From NCBI RefSeq assembly GCF_018687715.1, contig NC_056755.1, forward strand, positions 24,074,001 to 24,138,000: 64,000 bases of DNA, read 5' to 3'. A model generated the notes under the pieces. It ran no database searches. It was not told the DNA's origin and saw nothing but the letters and a program-made list of their open reading frames with translations. Below, piece by piece: positions 33,926 to 46,320 of the stretch; position 1 is the first letter of the stretch; each line of letters starts with the position of its first letter. Both the position numbers and the translations under genes were made by a program. This stretch comes from Carya illinoinensis. Lineage: Eukaryota > Streptophyta > Magnoliopsida > Fagales > Juglandaceae.

Positions 33926-33966
33926 CATTTTAGTTGTTGAATAATTCATTTGAGCACTATTTAAAA
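33926..33966 (-). pseudogene. A3 RNase H, outer piece beyond S2
   Basis: The 41 bp read LNSAQMNYSTTK, matching LNDTQKNYTTTEK of A2 RNase H. The preceding residues (YYASSTL) are at 42629-42660 on the other side of S2, so this is the split continuation. It ends abruptly at copia remnant C2. Confidence 0.85.
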
Positions 33967-34110
33967 TGTGATGACCCGCTTTTACGTGTATTTTCACTGA
34001 ATGGGTTGTTTTTAATTTAAGTAATATATTGGTTCTTTTATTTTAAATTATTGTATTTTAAATTGGTTTTATTTTATTTGATGTGGTGTTTAATTTATTT
34101 TAGTCGTTTT

Positions 34111-35457
34111 TGTTGCCCAGATGACTAACACAAGAGGGGGGGTAAATTGAGTTGTATTAAAAAAATAACAATTATAAATCAAATATATAATATACAATAT
34201 AAACAAAATATGAAATAACAATAAATATAAAGAGTAAGGGTAAGAGAGAAGCAAACTTAGTATGTTAACGAGGTTCGGCCCCACTGCCTACGTCCTCGCC
34301 TTAAGCTACCCCTTGAGGATTCCCAAATTCACTATTCAACCTCCTTCAGGTGGAAATAGAAACCTATTACACCTTTGAACAATACCGCTACAAAAGATCC
34401 GTGTAGAACACTATCTACACTTGCAATCACCTTACAAGTGGTGATTCAACTATTCCCCGTATAGAATACTTTCTACACGTACAAGGGTTATACACACCCT
34501 TTTTTTTTATACAAAAACTGATAGTGGGTAGGTTATCAGAAAACAATCATCAATGAGTGAAATAAGAACAATACAGCACAAACTATATCTCTCAAAATGA
34601 ATAAGGATTAAGGCTTAATGCTTAATGCTTAGAGAAGAGAGGATGAAAGCTTTGAATGAATGTTGTATGCTCTGGATGTTGTGAATGTGAAGCTCTCAAA
34701 TGATCTATTTATAGGCATATGAGACTTCATATTCAAATTTAAAAAGATTCACATGTCAAAGACAACATCATTCACTTTTTCAAAAAATTCAAATAAAAGG
34801 TTCTTCTTTTTCAATTGTCAAAGACAACATCATTCACTTTTTCAAAAAAATCAAACCTAATCTTTTACTTTTGGCATATGACAAAATGAGCACACTTTCC
34901 TTTTCAAACAATTCAAACCTAATCTTTTACTTTTTGTATATGACAAAATGAGCACACTTTACTTTTCAAATTTTTCAAACAAAATCATCTACCTTTTATA
35001 TAAGTCTAAAAAAGCATCAATCACTTTTGAAAATATTCAAATAAAACATGCACATGTGAAAGATGACAATCAATCATCTTTAATATTTTCAAAGTTCAAC
35101 CCTTTAATCAAGGCATGCACATGCAAAAGATGACAATCAATCATCTTTCAAAATTTTCAAATTTAATTTTCAAAAATATTCATGCACATGTGGAAAATGT
35201 ATTTTAATGTTTTATGATAAAATATTAATTTTGAGCATTAATCTTAATTTCGAATTTTGAAGAGATTTACAACATTACTCTATAATTTTAATGTGACCTT
35301 GTTTCCTTCTTGCTCATGCTTATTTCCTTGATGTGCTTGACTTCATTGTGTAGACAACTTGAGCTTGAGACTTCTTTATTCTTTGAATTCATTTGTTATC
35401 ATCAAAATCCATGTGTAAATATATAATTACACAAAACTTGAAATCTTGGGTTCAACA
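34111..35457 (-). repeat. 3' LTR of C1
   Basis: 1347 bp, matching 39389-40727. A TATA-like CTATAAATAG (minus) lies at 34705-34714. The LTR contains two tandem units around TTTTACTTTTTGTATATGAC/ATGAGCACACTTT. It directly abuts reverse-transcriptase coding sequence at 35458. Confidence 0.93.
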
Positions 35458-37634
35458 TATTTTCATTAGTAGCATCGAAAATTATATCATCAACATAAAT
35501 CTGAATCAAAAGAATATCATCATTTTCCTATTTAATGAAAAGAGTTGTGTCGATTTTTCCTCTTGAAAAACCTTTTTCAATCAAGAAACCACTGAGTCTC
35601 TCGTACCAAGCTCTAGGAGCTTGTTTAAGTCCATATAGTGCTTTTGTGAGTTTGAAAACATGATTTGGGGAAATATGATTTTCAAAACCTGGAGGTTGCT
35701 CAACATATACCTCTTCATTTATAAAACCATTTAAGAAAGCACTTTTAACATCCATTTGAAAAAGTTTGAAATCTTTATAACAAGCATATGCAAGTAGCAT
35801 TCGAATAGCTTCTAATCTTGCGACTAGTGCATATGTCTCATCATAATCGATTCCTTCTTCTTGATTAAAACCTTGGACTACAAGTCAAGCCTTATTTCTA
35901 GTTATGACTCCAGACTCATCTTTCTTATTTCTAAAAATCCATTTTGTTCCAATAATAGTATGATTTTTGGGTCTAGGAACAAGTGTCCAAACATCATTTC
36001 TTTCAAATTGATTCAACTCTTCTTGCATAGCTAGAATCCAAGATTCATCAAGAAGTACGTCATTAATATTTTTAGGTTCAATGTGAGATAGAAAAGCAGT
36101 ATGATTGCAAATATTTCTAAGAGATGATCAAGTACTTACACCTTGTGAAGGTTCTCCCAAAATTTGTTCCACTGGATGATCTTTCACAAATTTCCACTGT
36201 TTGGTTGCATCTTGTATTAAATTTTGATGATCTTTCCTGATGGCTCCATGTTGAACTTCCTCTATTGTTTTCTCTTTGTTGAGATTGAGACTTTCCGTAT
36301 TATTTATACCTCCTGTTTCTTCATCAATAGATTTCTTGGAGAGTGGAGAATTAGATTCATCAAATACTACATGCATAGATTCTTGTACAGTCAAAGTCTT
36401 TTTATTGAATACTCTATAAGTTTTACTATTAGTAGAATACCCGAGAAAGATACATTCATCAGATTTTGCATCAAACTTGCCTAAATTATCTCTGTCATTC
36501 AAAATAAAACATTTGCAAACAAATACATGAAAGTAACCAATGTTGGACTTTTTCTCATTCCAAAGCTCATAGGGGGTTTTTATCTAACTTAGACCTTAGC
36601 ATAACTCTATTTATAACATAACATGCAGTACTTACCGCTTCGGCCCAAAAATAACTAGGCAAGTTGTTCTCATTGAGCATTGTTCTTGCCATCTCTTGAA
36701 GAGATCTATTTTTCCTCTCTACTACCCCATTTTGTTGAGGAGTTCGAGGAGCAGAAAAATTATGCACAAAACCATTTTCATCACAAAAAGTTTCAATATT
36801 TTTATTAACAAACTCTTTTCCCCTATCACTTCGGATACTTGAAATAGTATAGCCCTTTTCATTTTGAATTCTCTTACATAACTTGGTAAAGGCATTATGT
36901 GCCTCATCTTTATGAGCAAGAAAGATGACCCAAGTATATCTAGAGAAATCATCAACAATAACAAATGCATAATATTTTCCTCCTAGACTTGCAACTCTAT
37001 TTGGTCCAAAAAGATCCATGTGTATCAGTTGCAATGGTCTAGTAGTGGAAATATGTTTCTTAGTTTTAAAAGAAGTTTTTGTTTGTTTACCAAATTGACA
37101 TGTATCACAAATTTTGTCTTTAAGAAAAAATGTTTTTGGTAAACCTCTCACAAGATCATTTTTTGAAAGTTTGGAAATAAGTTCCATGTTGGCATGACCT
37201 AATCTTCTATGCCATAACCAACTAGTTTCATTTTGAGCTGAAAAGCAAATAGCATCTTGTGAGGTAATTTCTTCAAAATCAATTGTATAAACATTATTGT
37301 TTCTAAAAGCAATAAAACAAATATTACAATCATGATCATTCAAAATAATGCACTTATCCATTTTGAAAGTAACTGTAAATCCTTTATCACATAATTGACT
37401 TATGCTCAAAAGATTATGTTTTAGACCTTCAACAAGTAAAACATCTTCAATTATGAGAGAGGATTCATTACCAATTTTACCTATTCCCACGATCTTCCCT
37501 TTCGATTTGTCTCCAAATGTCACGTGTCCTTCTTCTTTAGATCTAAGATCAAAGAACTTAGTCTTGTCTCCCGTCATATGTCTTGAACATCCACTATCTA
37601 AAAACCATTTGTTTTTACTTGTGGAAGACTTCAT
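35458..37634 (-). pseudogene. C1 protease, integrase and partial reverse transcriptase
   Basis: Copia order is seen: protease FLDSGCSRHMTGD near 37610, GAG-pre-integrase WLWHRRLGHANMELISKL with the HHCC zinc site ending KICDTCQFGK, integrase DDE in HMDLFGPNR, IRSDRGKEF and VVERKNRSLQEMA, then reverse transcriptase from about 35990 (GTKWIFRNKKD; FQMDVKSAFLNG; ALYGLKQAPRAWYERL) to IYVDDIIFDA near 35480. Stops occur at 36567, 36128 and elsewhere (for example K-stop-ENDD near 35527). The coding sequence ends at the LTR boundary a few residues after the YVDD box. It cannot be active. Confidence 0.92.
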
Positions 37635-37860
37635 GCATACCTATAAAAACAATTAAAATGATTTTTCTTGGTACCCAAGTTCTTTGGGTCCTTTATTTAT
37701 TAGTATTAGAAGAAACAAGATTTTTAGGTACCCATATGGCCTTAATAGTCATTGTATGATTTCTTCTAATAGGACAAGTATGATAATTATGACTATTTCT
37801 ATTACAAAAATTGCAAATAGCATGTGACATATATGAAAAACTTGAATGATTATAATAATA

Positions 37861-39329
37861 TCATTTTTTGACAAAATTATTTTTATGAAAAGAATTTTGA
37901 ATATTAGTCTTTGATGTAGAATGATTATCAAAGAAATTTTTATAAGGTTTGTATTTTTGTTTTGACATATATCCCAAACCTGCCTTGTCAAAAACACATC
38001 TTTGACTACCAAGAAGTTTTTCAAAATTTCTTTTTCCATTCGTAAAGTTTTCAACAATATTTTCTAAATCGGTTTTCTTCTTATTCAATTCAAGATTTTC
38101 ATCTTTCAAAATGATACTTTCTTTTCTTAAAATTTCAATTTCGTTTGTTAAAGAAGAATTTTTCTTTTTCAAAGCAGTATACTTGATACCCAATTTATCA
38201 AATTCCTCATATACCTCTTCTAAAACATTTTGCAACTCTTCATATGAAGGATCTTCAATATTATCAAGATTTGTTACCTCAATGTCATCTTTAGCCATAA
38301 GACAAAGATTTGCTAATTTTTCATTGCTTGCTTCACTATCCGAGCTACTTGAATCATCATCCCATGTAGCTTTCATTGCTTTCTTGCCCTTGTTTCAATC
38401 TTTCTTTAGCAGAGGACAATCTAGTTTGATATGACCAGGTTTATTGCATTTATAACAAATTAAAGTATCATTTTTACCTGAATCTTTCTTGGAAAACTTT
38501 TTGAAGGATTTCCTCCGAGGAGTTCTATTTTTCTTCAAGAACCTCTGAATTCTTATTGTTATCATCGCAACTTCTTCATCTTTATCTTCATTTTCCTCAT
38601 CTTCATCACTTTCACTTTCATGAGGAACAGCTTTAAGTGCTAAGCTCTTCTTTGGCTTTCCTTCTTCTTCTCCTCTTTTCAATGTGTACTCATGGGTGAT
38701 AAGTGATCTGATGAGTTCATTGACTTCGAGCTTCTTGAGGTCTCTAGCTTCAAGAATCGCTGTAACTTTTGATTCCCAACGTTTTGGTAAAGAGTTGAGA
38801 ATTTTTCTTACTATCTCCACCTTGGAATAAACTTTGCCAAGAGCTGTCAAGCTGTTTATGATGTTAGTAAAACGAGTGTGCATACTAGAAATTGATTCAT
38901 CATCATTCATCTTAAACATTTCATATTCATGAGTAAGAATATATAAATTTTTGATTCCTTGACTTGCAAAGTTCCTTCATAAGTTACTTCCAAGTTATCC
39001 CAAATTTCCTTTGCCGTAGCGCAATTCATTATTCTATTAAACTCATTTCCATTAAGAGTATTATATAATAAATTCATAGCAGTTAAATTTAAAGTATAAA
39101 GTCTATCGTCTTCACGATCAAACTCTTCTTCTTCCTTTTTGACCTTTACTCCATCAACCACTTTTGTTGGAATATAAGGTCCATTTACAATACATTTCCA
39201 GATTTCTCTACCTTGAGCTTGAAGAAATATTCTCATTCTAACATTCCAGAATGAGTAATTATCTCCACAAAAGAGTGGAGGCCGACTGCTAGATTGACCT
39301 TCACCAAATGAAGCTGTAATGTTAGCCAT
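37861..39329 (-). pseudogene. C1 gag, frameshifted
   Basis: It starts MANITASFGEGQSSSRPPLF at 39329 and has the copia Gag (UBN2-like) block FCGDNYSFWNVRMRIFLQAQ, then KEIWDNLEVTYEGT. A frameshift near 38915 leads to SMHTRFTNIINSLTALGK and KILNSLPKRWESKVTAI, then a Lys/Glu-rich stretch and the zinc knuckle CYKCNKPGHIKLDC. A TGA at 38395 interrupts it, and the same frame resumes as a long coiled-coil-like region (IKYTALKKKNSSLTNEIEIL). Confidence 0.88.
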
Positions 39330-39374
39330 AAGATCTTAACTCAAAAGATAGTTAATCTTATAATAGAGCTCTTA

Positions 39375-39386
39375 GCTCTGATACCA
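39375..39386 (-). promoter_or_regulatory. Primer binding site (initiator tRNA-Met) of C1
   Basis: Minus-strand TGGTATCAGAGC, two bases from the 5' LTR, is the perfect initiator tRNA-Met primer site usual for copia elements. Confidence 0.93.
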
Positions 39387-39388
39387 AT

Positions 39389-40727
39389 TGTTGCCCAGAT
39401 GACTAACACAAGAGGGGGGTGAATTGAGTTGTATTAAAAAAAATAACAATTATAAATCAAATATAAAATATAAAATATAAACAAAATATAAAATAACAAT
39501 AAATATAAAGAGTAAGAGTAAGAGAGAAGCAAACTCAGTATGTTAACGAGGTTCGGCCCCACTGCCTTCGTCCTCGCCTCAAGCTACCCCTTGAGGATTC
39601 CCAAATTCACCATTCAACCTCCTTCAGGTGGAAATAGAAACCTATTACACCTTTGAACAACACCGCTACAAAGAATCCGTGTAGAACACCCTCTACACTT
39701 GCAATCACCTTACAAGTGGTGATTCAACTATTCCCCGTATAGAATACTTTCTACACGTACAAGGGTTATACACACCCTTTTTTTTATACAAAAACTGATA
39801 GTGGGTAGGTTATCAGAAAACACTCCTCAATGAGTGAAATAAGAACAATATAGCACAAACTATATCTCTTAAAATGAATAAGGATTAAGGCTCAATGCTT
39901 AGAGAAGAGAGAATGAAAGTTTTGAATGAATGTTGTATGCTCTGGATGTTGTGAATGTGAAGCTCTCAAATGATCTATTTATAGGCATATGAGACTTCAT
40001 ATTCAAATTTAAAAAGATTCACATGTCAAAGACAACATCATTCACTTTTTCAAAAAATTCAAATAAAAGGTTCTTCTTTTTCAATTGTCAAAGACAACAT
40101 CATTCACTTTTTCAAAAAAATCAAACCTAATCTTTTACTTTTGGCATATGACAAAATGAGCACACTTTCCTTTTCAAACAATTCAAACCTAATCTTTTAC
40201 TTTTTGTATATGACAAAATGAGCACACTTTACTTTTCAAATTTTTCAAACAAAATCATCTACCTTTTGTATAAGTCTAAAAAAGCATCAATCACTTTTGA
40301 AAATATTCAAATAAAACATGCACATGTGAAAAATGACAATCAATCATCTTTAATATTTTCAAAGTTCAACCCTTTAATCAAGGCATGCACATGCAAAAGA
40401 TGACAATCAATCATCTTTCAAAATTTTCAAATTTAATTTTCAAAAATATTCATGCACATGTGGAAAATGTATTTTAATGTTTTATGATAAAATATTAATT
40501 TTGAGCATTAATCCTAATTTCAAATTTTGAAGAGATTTACAACATTACTCTATAATTTTAATGTGAACTTGTTCCCTTCTTGCTCATGCTTGTTTCTTTG
40601 ATGTGCTTGACTTTATTGTGTAGACAACTTGAACTTGAGACTTCTTTATTCTTTGAATTCATTTGTTATCATCAAAATCCATGTGTAAATATATAATTAC
40701 ACAAAACTTGAAATCTTGGGTTTAACA
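39389..40727 (-). repeat. 5' LTR of C1
   Basis: 1339 bp, matches the 3' LTR with few differences. TATA-like CTATAAATAG (minus) at 39975-39984. It ends at 40727, followed by the gtttt duplication. Confidence 0.93.
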
Positions 40728-42628
40728 GTTTTATATTTTTAAAATCGTTTTCGGCGGATTAGATTTTGGATTCCGGAAGTGAGGATTGGACCTCATTTTC
40801 TTTCTCCATCTTTTCTTTTCCCTCATCTTTTCTTTTTCCCTTTTTCTTTTTTCTTTTCTTTTTTCTTTCCCTTTTTCCTTTTTCTTTCTTTTTCTTTCTT
40901 CTTTCTTTCTTTTTCTTCTTCTTTTTCTCTTCTTCCCGTACGGGCGCAGCAGCTGCCTTTCTCCCTCCCATCGCCGTCAGCCTTCTTCACCCAGACCCAC
41001 CGCCGCCGGCCGATGTGGCCAACACCAACCACCGCCATTCGGTCCACCTCCGGCCGGTGCACCACCCCACCGATTTTCAGCCCCATCCGTGCTGCCGATC
41101 ACCCCCTACAACCCCTTCTTTCCGCAAGGTTTTGAGCCGTTTCCGGTGCCGTCGCTCCACCTCCGGCCACCATCTCTTCACCACTTCTTCCCCTACCTCT
41201 TGCCGTCCTAACCCACCTATTTTCGGTCCTTATCCGTTGCCGGAGCAGCTCCCACGAGCTTAACTCCGATTTGGCATTTTTCCGCTTCCACCGCCACCCA
41301 CGGCCAAAGCTCACTTCCTTTAGCTTCATAAACATCTCAAGGCCATTCCCTATCAATTTAGTGTCTTGGTTTGCCCCCGTTTGAAAGTGGGTAATTTATT
41401 ACCCACGGCCACAGTGTAAAATACACTGTTACGTTGCTTTTCCTCCGTCGTTTGCAACGTCGTGAGCTTTCAAAAAATACCGTATAGCGCTGTAAGTATT
41501 TTCCAAACTTCATTTAAGATTCAAATATATTTTTTCTCTTACAATAATTATTTGACTGCTGGTTGGTTGATTCCGGACTGAGTCCGAGGAGTTCGAGGGT
41601 CGGATGGATTGAGAACAGAGTTACTTGGATTGTTGATTTGTGATTGGTTGGTTGTTTTGTGCCTTGATGTTGCATTTACATGGTGCATGCACGTGGATTT
41701 TATTTAATTGAGAAAAATCATGTTTTGTTGGCGTAAATGGATTTTCGGGTGCGTGTGTATCACGACCCCAAGCCGGGATGGGGTATTATCTTGGTGGAGC
41801 TCCTCTGGTCACTCGGGAGCGTAATATACTGAGTGTCATCCCCTGAGTTGTCGCTGGGCAACAACGAGAGGGCGGGATGGTAACGCTCTCGTACCGACTC
41901 CGTGGCCCTTCGCTGGCGAGGGCTAGAGGATGCTTGGCTATGAACGCGCGGGGCACGGAACTGGGCGTCGCTCGTTTAGGTGTCACACGTGTGGTCGTTA
42001 CCCGTGGTGTGTCACAACAGCCAGGGTGTGCGGATGACCCCTAGGGGAGGTCATGGTGCATTCGGATTAATTGGATATTGTTATGAGTTGGATTTGGGCC
42101 AAATGAGACTTTTGGCGTGAGTTGAAAAGTAATATGTTTTTGGGGCCAAATGGGATTTTTGGCGTGTGTGGAAAAAATATGGTTTTACGGGTCATGTGCA
42201 TTTGCATTCTTTTATGCATATTGTTTGAGTTTAATATGTGTTTATCTAGTGGTGTTTGGATATTACTTACATGCGATACCATTTTTGGTACCGTAAATTT
42301 TGGTGCAGAGTTCGAGGAGGAGGACGAGGCTGAGCCCGAGGATGTAGCTCCGCCGGAGTTCTGAGTTGGAGTTTATGCTTTGTAGTTGGTTTGAACTATA
42401 TTTGTAGTTTGTAATATTTTATTATGTATGATTTGAACGGCTTTGTATTAAACTATAAAAATTCTGGTACTTAGTTATGAGACTTTGTTATACGCTGCAT
42501 GTTTCTTCATGCACATTTGTTGCTTATACACACACTTGACACTTGGCGATAGGGTGGTGACCTGTGATGTCACCATCCAGACGTCTCGATTTCCCCGTGT
42601 CCGTACGTGGGGATTTGGGGGCGTCACA

Positions 42629-43700
42629 TAAAGTACTACTTGCATAATAAATAACATAAGACTTTTTATCCTTGCATTGGCCCAATACAGCTCCAACTGC
42701 ATAATTGCTAGCATCACACATAATTTCAAATGGCAAATTCCAATTAGGTAATCACATAATTGAAGTTGAAATCAACATACATTTTAGCTTTGTAGAAGCT
42801 ATCTCACAGTCCTCAGTCAACACAAACGATTTTTTTTTTTTTTTTACAATAAATTACATAAAGGTCTAGAAATTGCACTGAAATCTTTAATGAACCTCCT
42901 ATAAAATTATGCATAACCTAGAAAAGATCTTATATCTTTGATTTTCTTTGGGATGGAAAAATTAGCAATTAATTCAATATTGGCCTTGTTAACTTCAATA
43001 CCTTGAGAAGAGACAATATAACCAAGGACAATCCCTTAAGTGACCATAAAGTTAATGACACTTTTCCTAGTTCAAAATCAAATTCTTTTTTTTTTTTGCA
43101 TCTAATCAGAACTTTTTCTAAATGAGTCAAACATTCATCAAATGAATCACCAAAAATAGAAAAATCATCATGCATCTTTGAAATGTAGCATGAGCATTAC
43201 GAAGTCTGAAAGTCATTATTCAATATGTAAAGGTACCAAATAGACATGTAAAAGCCATCTTTTTTTTTCTTCTAGAGTAATCTCAATTTGATTCTATCCA
43301 AAATAACTATTTAGGAAGCAATAAAATTTATGACCAACTACCCGATTAAGGATTTGATCCATAAATGGTAGAGGAAAGCAATCATTCCTAATAACTGAAT
43401 TTAGTTTTCTGTAGTCAATGCACATAGACCGACTAGTAGTAATTCTAATTGGGATCAAGTCATTATCTACATTCTTAACTATAGTCACACCAGATTTCTT
43501 AGATACCATCTGCGTAGAACTAACCCGTTTGCTGTCAGAAATGGGATAAATGATCCCTACATCCATAAGTTTCAACACCTCTGCACTAAGAACCTCTTTC
43601 ATATTGGGGTTGAGTCTACGTTGCATCTCTCTAGAAGGCTTAGCATTATCCTCTAGAGATATCCTATGGGTACAAATTAAAGGACTAATTCCTTTGATAT
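42629..43700 (-). pseudogene. A3 reverse transcriptase and RNase H, decayed
   Basis: Minus-strand frames give MQRRLNPNMKEVL, VGIIYPISDSKRVS, MCIDYRKLNSVIRND and FPLPFMDQILNRVVGHKFYCFL, then MHDDFSIFGDSFDECL and RNase H (MPFEIMCDASNYAVGAVL and VIYYASSTL). At the first catalytic Asp the sequence reads CFLNSYFG instead of CFLDG-type, so that Asp is lost; the second box is MHDD. Frameshifts and poly(T) runs near 42832 and 43084 break it further. RNase H continues at 33966 across S2. Confidence 0.85.
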
Positions 43701-44455
43701 CAGTTATGATCCATCTTATTGCATCTTTGTGTTCAATGAGAACACCAATTTATTTTTTCTCCTGAATTTTATCTAGTTTTAAGGAAATGACAACTGGTAA
43801 TGTCTCTGCTAGGTCTAAAAATGCATATTTCAGTTTAGCAAGTGAAGGTTTCTAGTTGAGTTTTGGTGTTTGCACACTTGAAGGAAGGGACACAATATCA
43901 CAAGGTGGCAACGCTAGGAGTAGATTCTAACAAAAAATTCATAGATGCAAGCACAAAATCATTATCAAAATTTTCACAATAAATGAAAAAAGCCTCCAAA
44001 GGGTTAGAACAAATTAACAAATTAAATTTATCTTAAACAAGAGTTTAAATCAAATTTACTTCATGCACATCATCATCATTACCAGGTTGTTTAAATATTG
44101 AAAATATTCAATTCCAAAGTCATGTTGTGAAAAAAAAAATTCTCGTCACACAACTCCTACAATTTATTAAAATATTCAAGGTTGCATAGAATGACCTGTC
44201 TAAAATTACAGGAATTTGAGTGTAAATGGTCATCAAGTTAGAGTGTTGCCTTGGTGGGTTTAAGTTTACCAAGACCCAATTGCTCATATACCAAGTAAGG
44301 TAAGAGGTTAACATTAGCACCACAGTCAAGTAAAGCTTTCTCAATCTTAAAGTTTTCAATAACACAATTGGTGGATAACTTGGATCTTTATATTTTGGAG
44401 GGAAATTATTTTGAAGGATGTCACTCAACTTACTTTTGGTTAATGTATACATTTC
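43701..44455 (-). pseudogene. A3 protease region and linker, decayed
   Basis: The protease second block PVILDRSFYATLNILINCRS lies near 44165-44225 and the upstream YTLTKSKLSDILQNNFPPKY and KYKDPSYPPIV at 44350-44445. It is frame-broken. The linker before reverse transcriptase (KWIITDIKGI-like and ICTHRISLEDN) is visible around 43640-43720. Continuous with gag pieces right of B2. Confidence 0.75.
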
Positions 44456-46320
44456 TGTAAATCTTTTGTTTGTTTCTGTTACTTAGGCTGATATTCTTGT
44501 TTGTTTGATTGAATACTCTTACATTAACTTGGAATATGATTCTTGAATGACTAATGTGAATCATTTTATGATGAAAAAATCGTAATAAGATCTCTTGCAT
44601 GTTTCGGTTTTAAGGAAAATGATGTTGCTATTTTAAGACCTTTGATGATTTCGCTTTACCATACTTTGAGTGATTCTGATCTTGATTAAATGCTATAATT
44701 TCATGTGTCTTGTTTTACTATGCTATGATTTCTAAGCATTTTGGATGAAGTTGGAGTATATTTAAGTGATGATTTTCCATGTTCTTGTACATATATGTTT
44801 CGGCCAAGGCTAGTTTACCTAGTTCCATGTTTGTGTTTTAATATCTTACGAGTTCTATGTTATCATGCTATGAATTAAACACGTTATGCTTGGTTATTTC
44901 ATGCATGGTATCTCATATGGCATATGTCAAGTATTAGCATACATGTCTTAAGTCTCATGTCACATGCATTTGGGAAGAGTGGTTTCAAAAGAAAAACGTT
45001 TATAAGGACAACAAGGGTTTTGGAAATGAAATGATGTTTTAAAAGATTTTATCAGTACCCCTAGTGTTAGGGCGGGCAAATGTCCTAGTGGAACTCATTT
45101 GTCCACATTGGAGTGCTTAAGAATGGAATGGTAACCCCTGAGTCGACAAAGAACCTTTGGATGGATTCTTTTTAAAGAATGCCAAAGCAGGGTAGTGCCT
45201 AACGCTAGTGGGTGCATAAGGCATGTAACTCAACAAAGTATTGTCTAGTTAATAAGTTATGTTATATTTAAGACGTAGTCATCACGGTGCATAGACTGGT
45301 GATGGTGTGGTAACTAGCAGGAACATGCGGTGCATAGGGGAGCCATGATGTTATAAGAACAACGCAACACACCTACATAATATGATATGGATCACATGAT
45401 GTGAATCATGTAATATGATATGATATGTTCTAGATCACGTGATTAACTAAGATATGAATGATGAAAAAAGTATGTTTTTTGAAAATGTTAAGTCTCTGTT
45501 ACAAGTTTTTAAAAGTGATCAATGCATGAGTCCAGTTTCAGTCACAAGTTATGTACATGTCCATACACGCATTGCATGATATACCTCTTGTATGCTTGTA
45601 TTAACTGTGGCATGCTTTGTGATTACTTACTGAGATTTCTTGAAATCTCATTGTTGTAATTTTCTACTATCATTCCTCTCCCAAAATGGTAGAAGTTGTT
45701 ATAGGACTAGAAGGCGACATCGATGACCAAGAGGAAGAGAATGGCACCTCCTCCAGAGAGGATCATGCCTAAGATGGACTTAAGTAGGCCCGAGCCCACT
45801 ATTTTGGAGCACCTGGAGGCTATAGATCAGGAGATCTCTAAGGTCATTCAGTTTATTGAGGAGTTTCAATGCCTCAACAGTAGGGATGAGGACCGGGCTT
45901 TGGAGAAGCGGGTGAAGGATGAATCGCTAAGAAAGAAGAAAAGATAGATGTTGAGAGTGAGAACCCCATTTCCCATAAGGGGAAAAGGTTTTTGGAACTT
46001 GATATATTTAAAGAAGTATTTGGTCCTGTGTTTTGGGAGACATAGATTTGTATTATGTTTTAAAAACTCTCTTTTGTTTGACAAGGACAATGATGTGACA
46101 AAGTTTTTTTTGTCTGACACATGTACTATGCAATTGCCTACGACATTTCTTAGATCTCTTTACCTTTTTACTATTTTCTGCTATACGTTTATTGCATACT
46201 GGTAGAATATCTAAGAATATTGCATATTATATGTCATGTACAAGGGGTGTGAAGCCTTGTGTTACATGTCTTGGCGTCTCAGTCACCTCCAAATCTCAAG
46301 TGGGGGTTGGGGGCGCCACA
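44456..46320 (+). mobile_element. LTR copy B2 (gypsy family B), probably 5'-truncated
   Basis: The right end reads ...GTTGGGGGCGCCACA at 46320, matching the family end GGGGGCGTCACA. Its second half is recognisably homologous to B1 (GTAACTAGC-AGGAA, ATAGGGGAGCC, ACTTACTGAGATTTCTTGAAATCTC). It is about 1.6 kb shorter than B1, missing mainly the 5' part. No clear target duplication is seen; the left limit is approximate. It lies between VYTLTKSKL and AFFTKHV codons of A3. Confidence 0.7.

Larger units (their letters stand above)
34111..40727 (-). mobile_element. Ty1/copia element C1, internally deleted
   Basis: LTRs at 34111-35457 and 39389-40727 are nearly identical and begin TGTTG and end CA on their own strand. 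A 5-bp target duplication gtttt lies at 34106-34110 and 40728-40732. The internal region has primer site, gag, protease, integrase and the first part of reverse transcriptase. The rest of reverse transcriptase, RNase H and the polypurine tract are missing. It inserted into solo LTR S2. Confidence 0.95.
33967..42628 (+). mobile_element. Tekay-family solo LTR S2, split by copia element C1
   Basis: The LTR starts TGTGATGACCCGCTTTTACG at 33967, is interrupted at 34110, resumes at 40728-40732 and ends ...GGGGGCGTCACA at 42628; without C1 it is about 2.0 kb. The flanks are taaaa (33962-33966) and taaag (42629-42633), a 5-bp target duplication with one change. Its pyrimidine-rich tract lies at 40800-40935. 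No internal region of the family is present. Confidence 0.9.

Noticed and set aside
34948..35133. Identical 61-codon frames at 34948 and 40218
   Set aside because: Identity is due to the two C1 LTRs; no motif suggests a protein.
40766..41263. A 165-codon Phe/Ser/Pro-rich open frame and overlapping frames
   Set aside because: The pyrimidine-rich tract of LTR S2 read in several frames; no motif and not conserved.
45723..45947. A 74-codon Arg/Lys/Glu-rich frame in LTR B2
   Set aside because: It is within an LTR and has no supporting motif; the corresponding region of B1 does not keep it.
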